Shown piece after piece: positions 18,589-26,771 of a stretch of 64,000 nt of DNA. The stretch spans positions 124,001 to 188,000 of the forward strand of contig NZ_JALNUR010000001.1 of the NCBI RefSeq assembly GCF_026540895.1, read 5' to 3'. Origin of the DNA: Sphingomonas sp. GM_Shp_1. GTDB lineage: Bacteria; Pseudomonadota; Alphaproteobacteria; Sphingomonadales; Sphingomonadaceae. The number at the start of each line of letters is the position of its first letter. Within the stretch, counting starts at the first letter, position 1. The position numbers and the translations under genes were made by a program. The notes below the pieces were generated by a model that was given only the letters and a program-made list of their open reading frames with translations, did not search any database and had not been told where the DNA came from.

Positions 18589-19793
18589 GCGGCACCGATG
18601 ATGCGCAGGATCGTCAGCGCCGACAACCCCGCCCGCTCGGGCAGGCTGTCGATCAGCATATACTCGTCCGGCGAGTGGATCGCGCCGCCGCGCACGCCCA
18701 TCGTGTCGACCACCGGCACGCCCGCCGCTGCGATATTGTTACCGTCGCACACGCCGCCGGTCGCCCGCCAGCCGATCGACAGGCCCAGATCGGCGCCGGC
18801 CGCACGCACCGTCTCGAACAAGGCCGCTGCGCCGTCGTCTATGGGTTTGGGCGGGCGGTTGAAGCTGCCATGGATTTCGACGCCGACCTCATGCTCGGCG
18901 GCAATGCGCTCGGCGATGGCCTTCATCGCGGGGCCGGTCCGCTCGATCGCGGCGAGCGCGCGGGGGCGGAAATTGACCTGGAGCATGGCGAGGTCGGGCA
19001 CGACATTGTTCGGCCCGCCGCCGTCGATCCGCGCCGGATTGACGGTGATGTCGTCGGCGGCAAGTTCGCTGAGTTCCAGCGTGATGCGCGCCGCGGCGAC
19101 GATGGCGTTGCGGCCCTCGTCCGGGTTGCGGCCCGCATGAGCGCTTCGCCCGCGCACGACGATGGTGAAGTTCCCAGTTCCGCCACGGGCCCCGGCCAGC
19201 GTGCCGTCGGGAAGTGCGGGCTCATAGGTCAGCGCGGCCACCTTGTCCGCCGCCAGCCGCGCGATCAGCGCCGCCGAGGAGGCCGATCCGGTTTCCTCGT
19301 CCGAGTTGATGAGCACGTCATAGCCCAGCCGTCCGGCGAGCGGACTCGCCTCGACCGCATGGAGCGCCCCGAGGAGGACGGCGAGCCCACCCTTCATATC
19401 CGCGACGCCGGGGCCGCCCAGCCGGTTCGCGTCGATCCGCGTGACGGCCTGAAAGGGATGATCGATCGGATAGACCGTATCCATATGGCCGGTGAACAGC
19501 ATCCTGACCGGCGCATCGGGGCGGACCGATAGATGCAGGTGGCGGCCATGGTCGAGCGCAACCGGACGGCCGTCCGCCCCGACCCGCTCGACCGGTTCGG
19601 GCGCGACCATGGTCAGCACGCCGGGCAGCGTGCCGAAACGCTCGGCAAGCTGGTCCGCCATCGCCTTCAGGCCGGACAGGTTCCGCGTTCCGCTGTTGAT
19701 CGCAGCCCATTGCTCGGTGAGGGACAGCATCGGGTAGGCGGCGGCGGACGCCACCGCGTCCCGCTCGATCGTGTTCAGTCTCTCCATAACCAT
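18585..19793 (-). CDS. M20 family metallohydrolase (amidohydrolase/deacylase) in the ast operon
   Basis: A 402-aa co-catalytic zinc peptidase-fold enzyme. Metal and catalytic residues are in FTGHMDTVYP (H and D), GVADMKGGLAVLL (bridging D), INSDEETGS (catalytic and metal E) and the lid-domain dimer segment RSAHAGRNPDEGRNAI. The C terminus SPDEYMLIDSL carries the likely final residue. M20 relatives include acetylornithine deacetylase, succinyl-diaminopimelate desuccinylase and carboxypeptidase G2. Because it overlaps astA by 4 bp and leads the operon, it may remove the succinyl group from a pathway intermediate, a job done by the unrelated AstE in E. coli; this is inference. The start region has a weak ribosome-binding site, with ATG at 19793 or 19787. 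Confidence 0.85.
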   Translation of the reverse strand: MVMERLNTIERDAVASAAAYPMLSLTEQWAAINSGTRNLSGLKAMADQLAERFGTLPGVLTMVAPEPVERVGADGRPVALDHGRHLHLSVRPDAPVRMLFTGHMDTVYPIDHPFQAVTRIDANRLGGPGVADMKGGLAVLLGALHAVEASPLAGRLGYDVLINSDEETGSASSAALIARLAADKVAALTYEPALPDGTLAGARGGTGNFTIVVRGRSAHAGRNPDEGRNAIVAAARITLELSELAADDITVNPARIDGGGPNNVVPDLAMLQVNFRPRALAAIERTGPAMKAIAERIAAEHEVGVEIHGSFNRPPKPIDDGAAALFETVRAAGADLGLSIGWRATGGVCDGNNIAAAGVPVVDTMGVRGGAIHSPDEYMLIDSLPERAGLSALTILRIIGAA

Positions 19794-19860
19794 AGCCTAG
19801 GCCATGGAAGGGGGGAAGGTGAACCCCGCTGGCAAAATTGGCTTAGGCCGACATCTATCT

Positions 19861-19890
19861 CCCCCTCTCCCCTATCCAGGGGAGAGGGGG
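19861..19890. repeat. GC-rich perfect palindrome, family C
   Basis: CCCCCTCTCCCC and GGGGAGAGGGGG flank TATCCA. The inner 26 bp recur identically at 63585-63610. It lies between the convergent-facing ends of an M20 gene leader and the DUF481 gene stop. Confidence 0.7.
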
Positions 19891-19899
19891 AAGATGCTC

Positions 19900-20811
19900 T
19901 TAGAAGCTGTACACCACCGAGGCGCGGGTGATCGTGTCGGTGGTCTGGCGGCCGAGCGGCGGCTCGCTTTCATATTGGACGTTGTAGGAGAATTGCGCCG
20001 ACAGCGGCCCGAACACCTTGGCGTTGAGCGAGGAATTTGTGCCGACCGTGCTGTTGAACTTCTGAAGATAGGCGGACGCGGTCTGGTTGAACGAGATGGC
20101 GGGCGTCAGCTTCCAGGTGAAGTTCAGATTGCCGCGCGCCGCCAGCGCGCTTTCGATCCGGGCGTCGGTGAATTCGGTGTGGCGGAATGCGGGGCCGAGT
20201 TCAACGTCGAGCGTCATGTTGGGCTTGCGGATCGCGCTGTAACCCGCACCCGCCGAAGCCGAGAAGCGGTTGAAATAGCCCAGGAACCGGTCGCTCTCAT
20301 ATTGCGCGGCGCCATAGACGTAGTTGTTGGCGTCCAGTTTGAAATTGGGCTCATAGGACGCGACATAATGTTCGCGGCTGACGACCTTGAAGCTTTCCTG
20401 ATAATCGCCCTGCAGGTGCAGCTTGTGCCGCCATTGCAGCCCTTCGCGGGTCAGGTCGACGATGCCGGTCAGGCCGATATTCTGGCTGTTGCCCGTCGTC
20501 GCGAAGCCGCCCAGCTCGACCCGGCCATGCCACAGGTCGAAGAACGTCGCCTCGCGGATCGTCCGGCTGCGGCTGGCGGTCTTCTCGTCGCGCCAGACAT
20601 CGGCCATCGCGTCGATCGCGTCGGCGGCTTCGGGAACGGCGTTGCGGGCATAGCGGACGACGGTGGTGATGTCGTTCTCGTTGCCGCTGGCGATCGCGGC
20701 CTCCAGCATCGCGCGGATCTGCGGCGGGATCAGCGCGGGGTCGGGATCGTTCGGTTCGGCATTGGCCAGCAGGCCCAGCGCGATGGGGATCAGCAGCAGC
20801 CGCTTCGTCAT
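19900..20811 (-). CDS. DUF481 family outer-membrane beta-barrel protein
   Basis: A 303-aa exported protein with signal peptide MTKRLLLIPIALGLLANA. From about residue 105 the sequence is a run of short amphipathic strands (GRVELGGFATTGNSQNIGLT, WRHKLHLQGDYQESF, YVYGAAQYESDRFLGYFNRF) and it ends in VVYSF with a terminal Phe, as expected of outer-membrane barrels inserted by the Bam complex. The DUF481/YdiY family includes salt-induced outer-membrane proteins; transport function is unknown. Residues 20-90 form a helical, periplasmic N-terminal part. Stop TAA at 19900. Confidence 0.85.
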   Translation of the reverse strand: MTKRLLLIPIALGLLANAEPNDPDPALIPPQIRAMLEAAIASGNENDITTVVRYARNAVPEAADAIDAMADVWRDEKTASRSRTIREATFFDLWHGRVELGGFATTGNSQNIGLTGIVDLTREGLQWRHKLHLQGDYQESFKVVSREHYVASYEPNFKLDANNYVYGAAQYESDRFLGYFNRFSASAGAGYSAIRKPNMTLDVELGPAFRHTEFTDARIESALAARGNLNFTWKLTPAISFNQTASAYLQKFNSTVGTNSSLNAKVFGPLSAQFSYNVQYESEPPLGRQTTDTITRASVVYSF

Positions 20812-20821
20812 GATGCGCGCC

Positions 20822-21343
20822 TTATGCCTTTCGCGACCCGGCGGGAATGGCGGCATCCCCATGCGGTGCGGCGAAATGCTCCGCGAAGACGACCAGCAGT
20901 TCCTCGTACAGCGCCTTCTTGAACGGTACGATCATCGCGGGCAGCGTTTCCGGCTCGGTCCAGCGCCAGGCGCGGAATTCGGGATGCTCGGTGTCGATAT
21001 GGATATCGCCGTCCTCGCCCAGGAAGCGGTAGAGGAACCAGGTTTGACGCTGGCCGCGCCACTTGCCCTTCCACACCTTGCCGATCATGTCCTCGGGCAA
21101 GTCGTAGGTCAGCTCGCGCGGGGCACGGGCAATCAACTCGACCTTGTCGGCGGTGACCCCGGTCTCCTCGAACAGCTCGCGCAAGGCGGCCGCATCGGCG
21201 TCCTCGCCCGGATCGATCCCGCCTTGCGGAAGCTGCCAGGCTTCCAGCGTGGAATCGATCCGCTGCCCCACGAAAACGCGGCCGTCGCGGTTCATCAGGA
21301 TGACGCCCGCGCAGGGGCGATAGGGGAGATCGGTCATCATCAT
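20822..21343 (-). CDS. rppH: RNA pyrophosphohydrolase (Nudix)
   Basis: Removes pyrophosphate from the 5' end of transcripts, or hydrolyses dinucleoside polyphosphates. The 173-aa protein starts near YRPCAGVILMNRDGRVFVGQ and has the full Nudix box GGIDPGEDADAAALRELFEETGV, preceded by WQLPQGG, which is the RppH signature. The C-terminal part (PEFRAWRWTEPETLPAMIVPFKK) also fits the RppH family. Three consecutive ATGs (21343, 21340, 21337) overlap the TGA of the upstream esterase gene, so translation is probably coupled to it. Confidence 0.9.
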   Translation of the reverse strand: MMMTDLPYRPCAGVILMNRDGRVFVGQRIDSTLEAWQLPQGGIDPGEDADAAALRELFEETGVTADKVELIARAPRELTYDLPEDMIGKVWKGKWRGQRQTWFLYRFLGEDGDIHIDTEHPEFRAWRWTEPETLPAMIVPFKKALYEELLVVFAEHFAAPHGDAAIPAGSRKA

Positions 21344-22314
21344 TGTCCCATGGGGCGTGCCGCCACCGCCTCGGCGATCAGCGCGCGCAACGCAAGCAGG
21401 AATCCGGTCAGGTCGGCCACGCCCGAGGGGATCGCCTTGCGCAGCGTAGCGAAGCCGTGGATCGTCCCCCGCGCCTCCCGGAAGCAGACCGGCACCCCGG
21501 CGCGGACGAGCGCGGCGGCATAGGCGCGGCCCTGATCGCGGATCGGGTCGCACTCAGCGGTGACGATGACGGCGGGCGGCATGGCGGACAGATCGCCGCG
21601 CATCGGGGCGGCGCGCACATGCTGAAGATCGGCGGCATAACAGGCGACGAACCAGTCGAGCATCGCGCGGGTCAGGAAATGGCCGTCCGCAAAGTCGCGC
21701 AGCGACGGATGCGCGCGGCCCATATCGGTGGCGGGATAGAGCAGCCCCTGCGCCAGCACCGGCACGGCGCCGGGGCGGTCGCGCAAGGTCATCGCCGTCA
21801 CCGTCGCCAGCGTGCCGCCCGCGCTATCGCCCATCAGGACCAGCCCCGTGGTGCCGGGCTGTTCGGCCAGCCAGCGCGCCGCCGCCTCGCAGTCGTCCGG
21901 CGCGGCGGGCCAGACATGTTCCGGGGCGAGCCGATAGTCGAGCGAGACGACCGGCAGGTCGAGCGTCCGGGCGATCTCGGCGGCGAGCGGTGCATGGGTG
22001 TCCACGTCGCCCAGCACGAAACCGCCGCCATGCAGGAACAGCACGACCGGCCCCGCCGCCCTGTCTTCGCGCGGATCGAACAGCCGCGCGGGCATCGCGC
22101 CGCCCGGCCCCTCGATGGTGAAGCGGCGGTCGGTGCCCAGCGGCCCGATCGGCGGGTCGGTCAGGTCGCGGGCCGCGCGCATCATCGCCCGCGCCGCCTG
22201 TGGCCCCAGTTCCTGCTGGGGCGGGCCGGGCAGTCGGTTGTAATAGCCGAGAAAGCGGCCGACGTCGGCGCGCAGTTCGGGCAGCGGGGCCGGGGCCCTC
22301 CTATCGCGGGTCAT
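21340..22314 (-). CDS. Alpha/beta hydrolase, hormone-sensitive-lipase-like esterase
   Basis: This 324-aa cytosolic esterase shows the HSL-family oxyanion motif FLHGGGFVLGD near residue 95 and the nucleophile GDSAGGT near 165. The acid and His are in AECDPIRDQG and TIHGFATL. No signal peptide is visible. It hydrolyses short-chain esters in related proteins; the natural substrate is unknown. It is followed by rppH with a 4-bp overlap and lies 20 bp from the divergent deacetylase gene, so both share a very short promoter region. Confidence 0.88.
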   Translation of the reverse strand: MTRDRRAPAPLPELRADVGRFLGYYNRLPGPPQQELGPQAARAMMRAARDLTDPPIGPLGTDRRFTIEGPGGAMPARLFDPREDRAAGPVVLFLHGGGFVLGDVDTHAPLAAEIARTLDLPVVSLDYRLAPEHVWPAAPDDCEAAARWLAEQPGTTGLVLMGDSAGGTLATVTAMTLRDRPGAVPVLAQGLLYPATDMGRAHPSLRDFADGHFLTRAMLDWFVACYAADLQHVRAAPMRGDLSAMPPAVIVTAECDPIRDQGRAYAAALVRAGVPVCFREARGTIHGFATLRKAIPSGVADLTGFLLALRALIAEAVAARPMGQ

Positions 22315-22333
22315 GGCACCCTAACTAGGGCGC

Positions 22334-23269
22334 ATGATCCATGTCGTCCATCACCCGGCCTATGTGACCGAGGCGCCCGCCCGCTCCACCTATCGCTGGG
22401 GCAAGAATGGCGCGATCCGCGACCTGTTGCGGCGGGAGGGGGATGCGGTGGCCTGGACCGAACCCGCGTTGATGCCGCCCACATGGATCGAGGCGGTGCA
22501 CGACCCCGACTATGTCGCCGAAGTGCTCGAGGCGCGAGTGCCGCCGGAGAAGACGCGGCGCATCGGCTTTCCGATCACCGAGCAGGTGGCGTACCGCGCG
22601 CGGGCGGTGCCGGGGGGAAGCTGGACCGCCGCGATGCTGGCGCTGCGGCACGGCTTCGCCGCCAATACCGCCGGCGGCAGCCACCATGCGCTGGCCAATA
22701 CGGGGGCGGGCTATTGCATCTTCAACGACCTGGCGATCGCAGCGAACCGGCTGGTCGAGGAGGGGACGGTGGCCCGCGTCGCGATCGTCGACTGCGACGT
22801 GCATCAGGGCGACGGCACCGCTGCGCTGACCGCCGGGCGGAGCGATATCGTGACCTACTCCATCCATGCCGAGAAGAATTTCCCGGCGCGCAAGGCGCGT
22901 TCGACGCTGGATGTCGGACTGCCTGACGGGGTGGATGACGACGGCTATCTGGCGGCGCTGGACGCAACGCTCCGCCCCTTTCTGGACGAGCATCGGCCCG
23001 ACATCATTCTGTATCAGGCGGGGGTCGATCCCTTTGCCGGGGATCGGCTGGGGCGGTTGTCGCTGACCCGTGAAGGGCTGGTGGCGCGCGAGAATCTGAT
23101 CGCCGATCTGGCGCTGGTGCGGGGGCTGCCGCTCGCGAGCACGGTGGGCGGCGGTTATGGCGACGATGTGATGGCGATCGCGGAGCGGCATGTGACCGCC
23201 ATCCTGACGCTCGGCAAACGATTGGGCGTCCGGGAACCGGGGGACAAGCGAAGCGTAGCGCTGGGATGA
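22334..23269 (+). CDS. Histone deacetylase family protein (class II-like, acetylpolyamine/acetoin-type)
   Basis: The 311-aa protein has the arginase/deacetylase fold: GGSHHALANTGAGYCIFNDLA with the tandem His and Asn-Asp, VAIVDCDVHQGDGTAAL with the zinc-binding D-x-H, and ILYQAGVDPFAGDRLGRL with the second metal Asp. Bacterial members deacetylate small acetylated amines or proteins. It overlaps the photolyase gene by ATGA, so the two are co-expressed. The usual substrate cannot be read from the sequence. Confidence 0.88.
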   Translation: MIHVVHHPAYVTEAPARSTYRWGKNGAIRDLLRREGDAVAWTEPALMPPTWIEAVHDPDYVAEVLEARVPPEKTRRIGFPITEQVAYRARAVPGGSWTAAMLALRHGFAANTAGGSHHALANTGAGYCIFNDLAIAANRLVEEGTVARVAIVDCDVHQGDGTAALTAGRSDIVTYSIHAEKNFPARKARSTLDVGLPDGVDDDGYLAALDATLRPFLDEHRPDIILYQAGVDPFAGDRLGRLSLTREGLVARENLIADLALVRGLPLASTVGGGYGDDVMAIAERHVTAILTLGKRLGVREPGDKRSVALG

Positions 23270-24636
23270 ATGCTGCCCCCTCCATCCTGTGGTTTCGCCA
23301 GGATCTCCGCCTTCACGATCAACCCGCGCTGCTGGCGGCGGCGGAGGCGGGGCCGGTCATTCCGGTCTATATCCTCGATGACGACACGCCGGGCGACTGG
23401 CGGATGGGCGCGGCGCAGCGTTGGTGGCTGCACCATAGCCTGACCGCGCTGGCCGGGGATCTGGAGACGCTGGGCAGTCGCCTGATCCTGCGGCGCGGGC
23501 CGGCGGTGAAGACGCTTCGGGCTCTGATGACGGAAAGCGGGGCGGAGGCGATCCACGCCATCCGTCATTACGAACCCTGGTGGCGCGCGGCGGAAGAGGA
23601 ATTGGGCGAGGCGCTGTACCTGCATGACGGCAATCATCTTGCCCGCCCCGAACTGGTCACGACCGGCGGCGGCAAGCCGTTCCGCATCTACTCCGCCTTC
23701 TGGAAGGGTTTGCAGGGCCATCTGCCGCCCGAACACCCGCTCGATCCGCCGGAGGTACTGACCGCGCCCGCGCATTGGCCGAAGAGCGAGACGTTGTCCG
23801 ACTGGGCGCTGCTGCCCACCAAGCCCGATTGGTCGACCGGCTTCGACGCGGACTGGACGCCGGGCGAGGCGGCGGGGCGCGAGCGGATCGAGGATTTCGT
23901 CGCCAAGGCGACCGCCTATGACACCGCGCGCAACATGCCTTCGGAGGAGGGGAGCTCACGCCTGTCGCCGCACCTCCATTTCGGCGAGGTGTCGCCGCGC
24001 GCCGTCTGGTATGCGCTCGACCGGCATGCCGATACCGAGACGTTCCGCAAGGAACTGGCCTGGCGCGATTTCACCGATGGCGTGGTGATGGCGCTGCCCG
24101 ACTATGCCGACCGCAACGGACGCGAGGCGTTCGATCGCCTTCCCTGGCGCAAGGGGAAGGAGGCCGATGCCGACTCGAAGGCCTGGCAAACGGGGCGCAC
24201 CGGCTATCCCATCGTGGATGCGGGGATGCGACAACTCTGGACGACCGGCTGGATGCACAACCGGGTGCGGATGATCACCGCCTCGTTCCTGATCAAGCAT
24301 CTGCTGATCGACTGGCGCGAGGGCGAGCGCTGGTTTTGGGACTGTCTGGTCGATGCGGATTACGGGAATAATTCGGTCAACTGGCAATGGGTCGCGGGGA
24401 CGGGGATCGACGCCAATATGTTCGGCCGCATCATGGCCCCGCTCAGCCAGTCGGAAAAGTTCGACGCGGGCGACTATATCCGCGAATGGGTACCGGAGTT
24501 GAAGCATCTGCCCGATGCCGCGATCCACGATCCGGACGCGACGGGGTGTCGGCCCAAGGGCTATCCAGCCAAGATCATCGGCCATCGTGAAGGCCGCGAC
24601 CGGGCGCTGGCGGCGGGGAAGGCGGCGCGAGGATAG
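23266..24636 (+). CDS. phrB: Deoxyribodipyrimidine photolyase (class I CPD photolyase/cryptochrome family)
   Basis: Repairs UV-induced cyclobutane dimers with blue light and FAD. The 456-aa protein has the N-terminal antenna-cofactor domain (ILWFRQDLRLHDQPALLAAA) and the C-terminal FAD domain with SSRLSPHLHFGEVSPR, ELAWRDF, TGYPIVDAGMRQLWTTGWMH, NRVRMITASFL and DADYGNNSVNWQWVAGTG. Trp residues of the electron-transfer chain are present in these segments. It is translationally coupled to the deacetylase gene. A family B repeat follows the stop codon. Confidence 0.95.
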   Translation: MNAAPSILWFRQDLRLHDQPALLAAAEAGPVIPVYILDDDTPGDWRMGAAQRWWLHHSLTALAGDLETLGSRLILRRGPAVKTLRALMTESGAEAIHAIRHYEPWWRAAEEELGEALYLHDGNHLARPELVTTGGGKPFRIYSAFWKGLQGHLPPEHPLDPPEVLTAPAHWPKSETLSDWALLPTKPDWSTGFDADWTPGEAAGRERIEDFVAKATAYDTARNMPSEEGSSRLSPHLHFGEVSPRAVWYALDRHADTETFRKELAWRDFTDGVVMALPDYADRNGREAFDRLPWRKGKEADADSKAWQTGRTGYPIVDAGMRQLWTTGWMHNRVRMITASFLIKHLLIDWREGERWFWDCLVDADYGNNSVNWQWVAGTGIDANMFGRIMAPLSQSEKFDAGDYIREWVPELKHLPDAAIHDPDATGCRPKGYPAKIIGHREGRDRALAAGKAARG

Positions 24637-24649
24637 GCCGGGGCGTGCG

Positions 24650-24727
24650 CTTCGACTTCGCTCAGCGCGAACGGGGTCGGCGACTTGATCCCAACTTCCG
24701 TTCAGCCTGAGCGAAGTCGAAGGCCAA
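24650..24727. repeat. Inverted intergenic repeat, family B (copy 3)
   Basis: A shortened copy: the left arm CTTCGACTTCGCTCAGCGCG has lost the usual GGCTGA middle, while the right arm TTCCGTTCAGCCTGAGCGAA (then GTCGAAGGCC) is intact. Confidence 0.75.
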
Positions 24728-24775
24728 GAGATGACATCTCGCCTACCCCCAGACACGAAAGGTCAAAGCAAACCC

Positions 24776-24916
24776 TTACCGCTTCCGCCGACACGCATCC
24801 GAACAATAGACCACCTGATCCCAATCCCGCGCCCATTTCTTGCGCCAGGTGAAGGGCCGCCCGCAGGCCGGGCAGGTCTTGCTCGGCAAATTCTGCTTGG
24901 CGACCCCGTTGGGCAT
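24776..24916 (-). CDS. DUF2256 small zinc-ribbon-like protein
   Basis: This 46-aa protein ([20 protein letters not shown] start) has CPACGRPF and YCSDACRR, giving a C-x2-C...C-x3-C zinc-binding pair around a basic [13 protein letters not shown] segment. This is the DUF2256 family, often found beside photolyase/cryptochrome genes; here the photolyase ends 140 bp away on the other strand. Its ATG overlaps the aroB TGA by one nt (TGATG), so it is translated by coupling to aroB. The biochemical role is unknown. Confidence 0.85.
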   Translation of the reverse strand: MPNGVAKQNLPSKTCPACGRPFTWRKKWARDWDQVVYCSDACRRKR

Positions 24917-26016
24917 CAGCGGGGTTCGCCGTCCAGGAAGGCGGTGACGTCGGCCAGATCGACGGTCTTGTCGAGATAGGTCCGCCCGATCCCGCGTGCG
25001 AGCAGGAAGGGCAGGGTGCCCGCCGCCATCTTCTTGTCGTGCTTCATATGCTCGACCAACGTCGCGGACGGCGCATCGATCCCGGCGGCGGCGAGGCCGT
25101 CGGGCAGGCCGATCGCGCGCAGATGCGCGGCCACCCGCTCGGCATCCTGTCGCTCGCAAATTCCCTTGCGGACCGAATAGCGGAAGGCGAGCGCACAGCC
25201 CGCCGCGACGCCCTCACCATGGAGCAGCCGGTCCGAGAAACCCGCCTCCGCCTCCAGCGCGTGGCCGAAGGTGTGGCCGAGGTTCAGGAGCGCGCGGATG
25301 CCGTTCGTCTCATGCTCGTCCGCCGCCACGATCCGCGCCTTGGCCGCGACCGAATGCGCGATGGCATGGATCCGCGCGTCCGCATCGCCCGCCAGCAGCG
25401 CGGGCGCGTTCGCCTCGCACCATTCGAAAAAGGCGAAATCGTCGATCAGGCCGTATTTGACGACCTCCGCATAACCGGCGCGCACCTGGCGCGCGGGCAG
25501 TGTATCGAGGACTTGCGGGTCGATCAGCACCATGGCGGGCTGGTGGAACGCGCCGATCAGGTTCTTGCCCGCCGAGGTGTTGATCGCGGTCTTGCCCCCT
25601 ACCGACGAGTCGACCTGGGCCAGCAGTGTCGTCGGGATCTGGACGAAGCGGCAACCGCGCTTGACGATCGAACAGGCGAAGCCGACCAGATCGCCGATCA
25701 CCCCGCCGCCCAGCGCGATGACGTGATCCGACCGCTCCACCCCCAGTTCCAGCAACCAGTCGCAGACATGCTCCAGCATCGCCCAACTCTTGGTCTTCTC
25801 GCCGGGGGGCAGGATGATCGCCTCGCTCTTCACCCCCGCGGCGGTCAGCGACGCCTGCAACGCTTCGAGATGGGAGCGGACATTCTCGTCCGTCACGATC
25901 GCCATGCGCCGCCCGCGCGCCAGCGGGGCCAGCCATTCGGCGGCGCGGGGCAGCAGCCCGGCCTCGATATGGATGGGATAGCTGCGGTCGCCGAGCGACA
26001 CGGTGACGGTCTTCAT
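24916..26016 (-). CDS. aroB: 3-dehydroquinate synthase
   Basis: Second step of the shikimate pathway, DAHP to 3-dehydroquinate, NAD- and metal-dependent. The 366-aa protein carries [23 protein letters not shown] (NAD site), [20 protein letters not shown], the Lys-rich [10 protein letters not shown] and the metal-binding [11 protein letters not shown] and HGEGVAAG. It overlaps aroK by ATGA, with aroK upstream, the classic aroK-aroB order. The start codon at 26016 gives the family N terminus [17 protein letters not shown]. Confidence 0.96.
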   Translation of the reverse strand: MKTVTVSLGDRSYPIHIEAGLLPRAAEWLAPLARGRRMAIVTDENVRSHLEALQASLTAAGVKSEAIILPPGEKTKSWAMLEHVCDWLLELGVERSDHVIALGGGVIGDLVGFACSIVKRGCRFVQIPTTLLAQVDSSVGGKTAINTSAGKNLIGAFHQPAMVLIDPQVLDTLPARQVRAGYAEVVKYGLIDDFAFFEWCEANAPALLAGDADARIHAIAHSVAAKARIVAADEHETNGIRALLNLGHTFGHALEAEAGFSDRLLHGEGVAAGCALAFRYSVRKGICERQDAERVAAHLRAIGLPDGLAAAGIDAPSATLVEHMKHDKKMAAGTLPFLLARGIGRTYLDKTVDLADVTAFLDGEPR

Positions 26017-26555
26017 CGTCCGATGGCTTTCAATATGGCGTTGACGGTGGCCTCGTGGGGCCCGCGCTTGCTGGTGACGTGGATGGGGGCGAGCGCATAG
26101 ATCGGGTTGCGGACCGCCGACAATTCGCGAAGCACCTTCAGCGGGTCCTTGCCCCGAAGGAGCGGGCGGGTGTCGCGCCGCCTGACCCGCTCGGCCAGCA
26201 CCTCGGGCGTGGCGTTCAGCCAGATGGCGGTCGCCTGTTCCAGGATCAGGGCGCGTGTCTCGTCGTTGATGAAGGCGCCGCCGCCGGTCGCGATCACCTT
26301 GGGCCGACCATCGACCAGCCGGGCGATGACCCGCCGTTCGCCGTCACGGAAATAGGGCTCGCCGAACTGGGCGAAGATTTCGGACACGCTCATGCCCGCG
26401 GCTTCCTCGATCGCGGTGTCGGCGTCGACGAAGGGCAGACGCAACCGATTCGCCAGGCGGCGGCCCACGGTCGACTTGCCCACGCCCATCAGCCCCACCA
26501 ATACGATGGGTGACCCGTTCCAGCTTGCATCTACAGGGTTGTGGCTTTGCAACAT
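26013..26555 (-). CDS. aroK: Shikimate kinase
   Basis: Phosphorylates shikimate at the 3-hydroxyl using ATP. The 180-aa P-loop kinase has VLVGLMGVGKSTVGRRLA, FVDADTAIEEAAG with the substrate-binding Asp, FRDGERRVI, and IATGGGAF, all diagnostic; the lid has RPLLRGKDPL. It leads the aroK-aroB-DUF2256 operon and is divergent from a microprotein gene over 81 bp. Confidence 0.95.
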   Translation of the reverse strand: MLQSHNPVDASWNGSPIVLVGLMGVGKSTVGRRLANRLRLPFVDADTAIEEAAGMSVSEIFAQFGEPYFRDGERRVIARLVDGRPKVIATGGGAFINDETRALILEQATAIWLNATPEVLAERVRRRDTRPLLRGKDPLKVLRELSAVRNPIYALAPIHVTSKRGPHEATVNAILKAIGR

Positions 26556-26636
26556 TGCACTCTGCGCTATACAGCGGGCGCGCGCCCGGCAACACCGGCC
26601 GGGCTTTCACGGGTCCATTATAAGGTTTAGCGTTTC

Positions 26637-26771
26637 ATGTCCCGTATGGTCGTTTCGCTCATCGTCCTCCTCGTCGTGATCGTCGGGGGGCTGTTCCTGC
26701 TCTCGGGCCGGGCGACCGAACGGCCGACGACTCAGGTCGAGAAGGCGGTCTCGCTTGGCAACCTGCAATAA
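26637..26771 (+). CDS. 44-aa single-span membrane microprotein
   Basis: ATG at 26637 encodes MSRMVVSLIVLLVVIVGGLF followed by LLSGRATERPTTQVEKAVSL and a short tail, a clean N-in transmembrane helix with a polar 20-residue periplasmic end. TATAAG lies at about 26618 as a possible -10 element. Its 3' end overlaps the next gene's TTG start by 17 nt in another frame, suggesting coupled translation. The family is not one I recognise by name. The strong hydrophobic bias and the gene overlap support a real gene. Confidence 0.65.
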   Translation: MSRMVVSLIVLLVVIVGGLFLLSGRATERPTTQVEKAVSLGNLQ

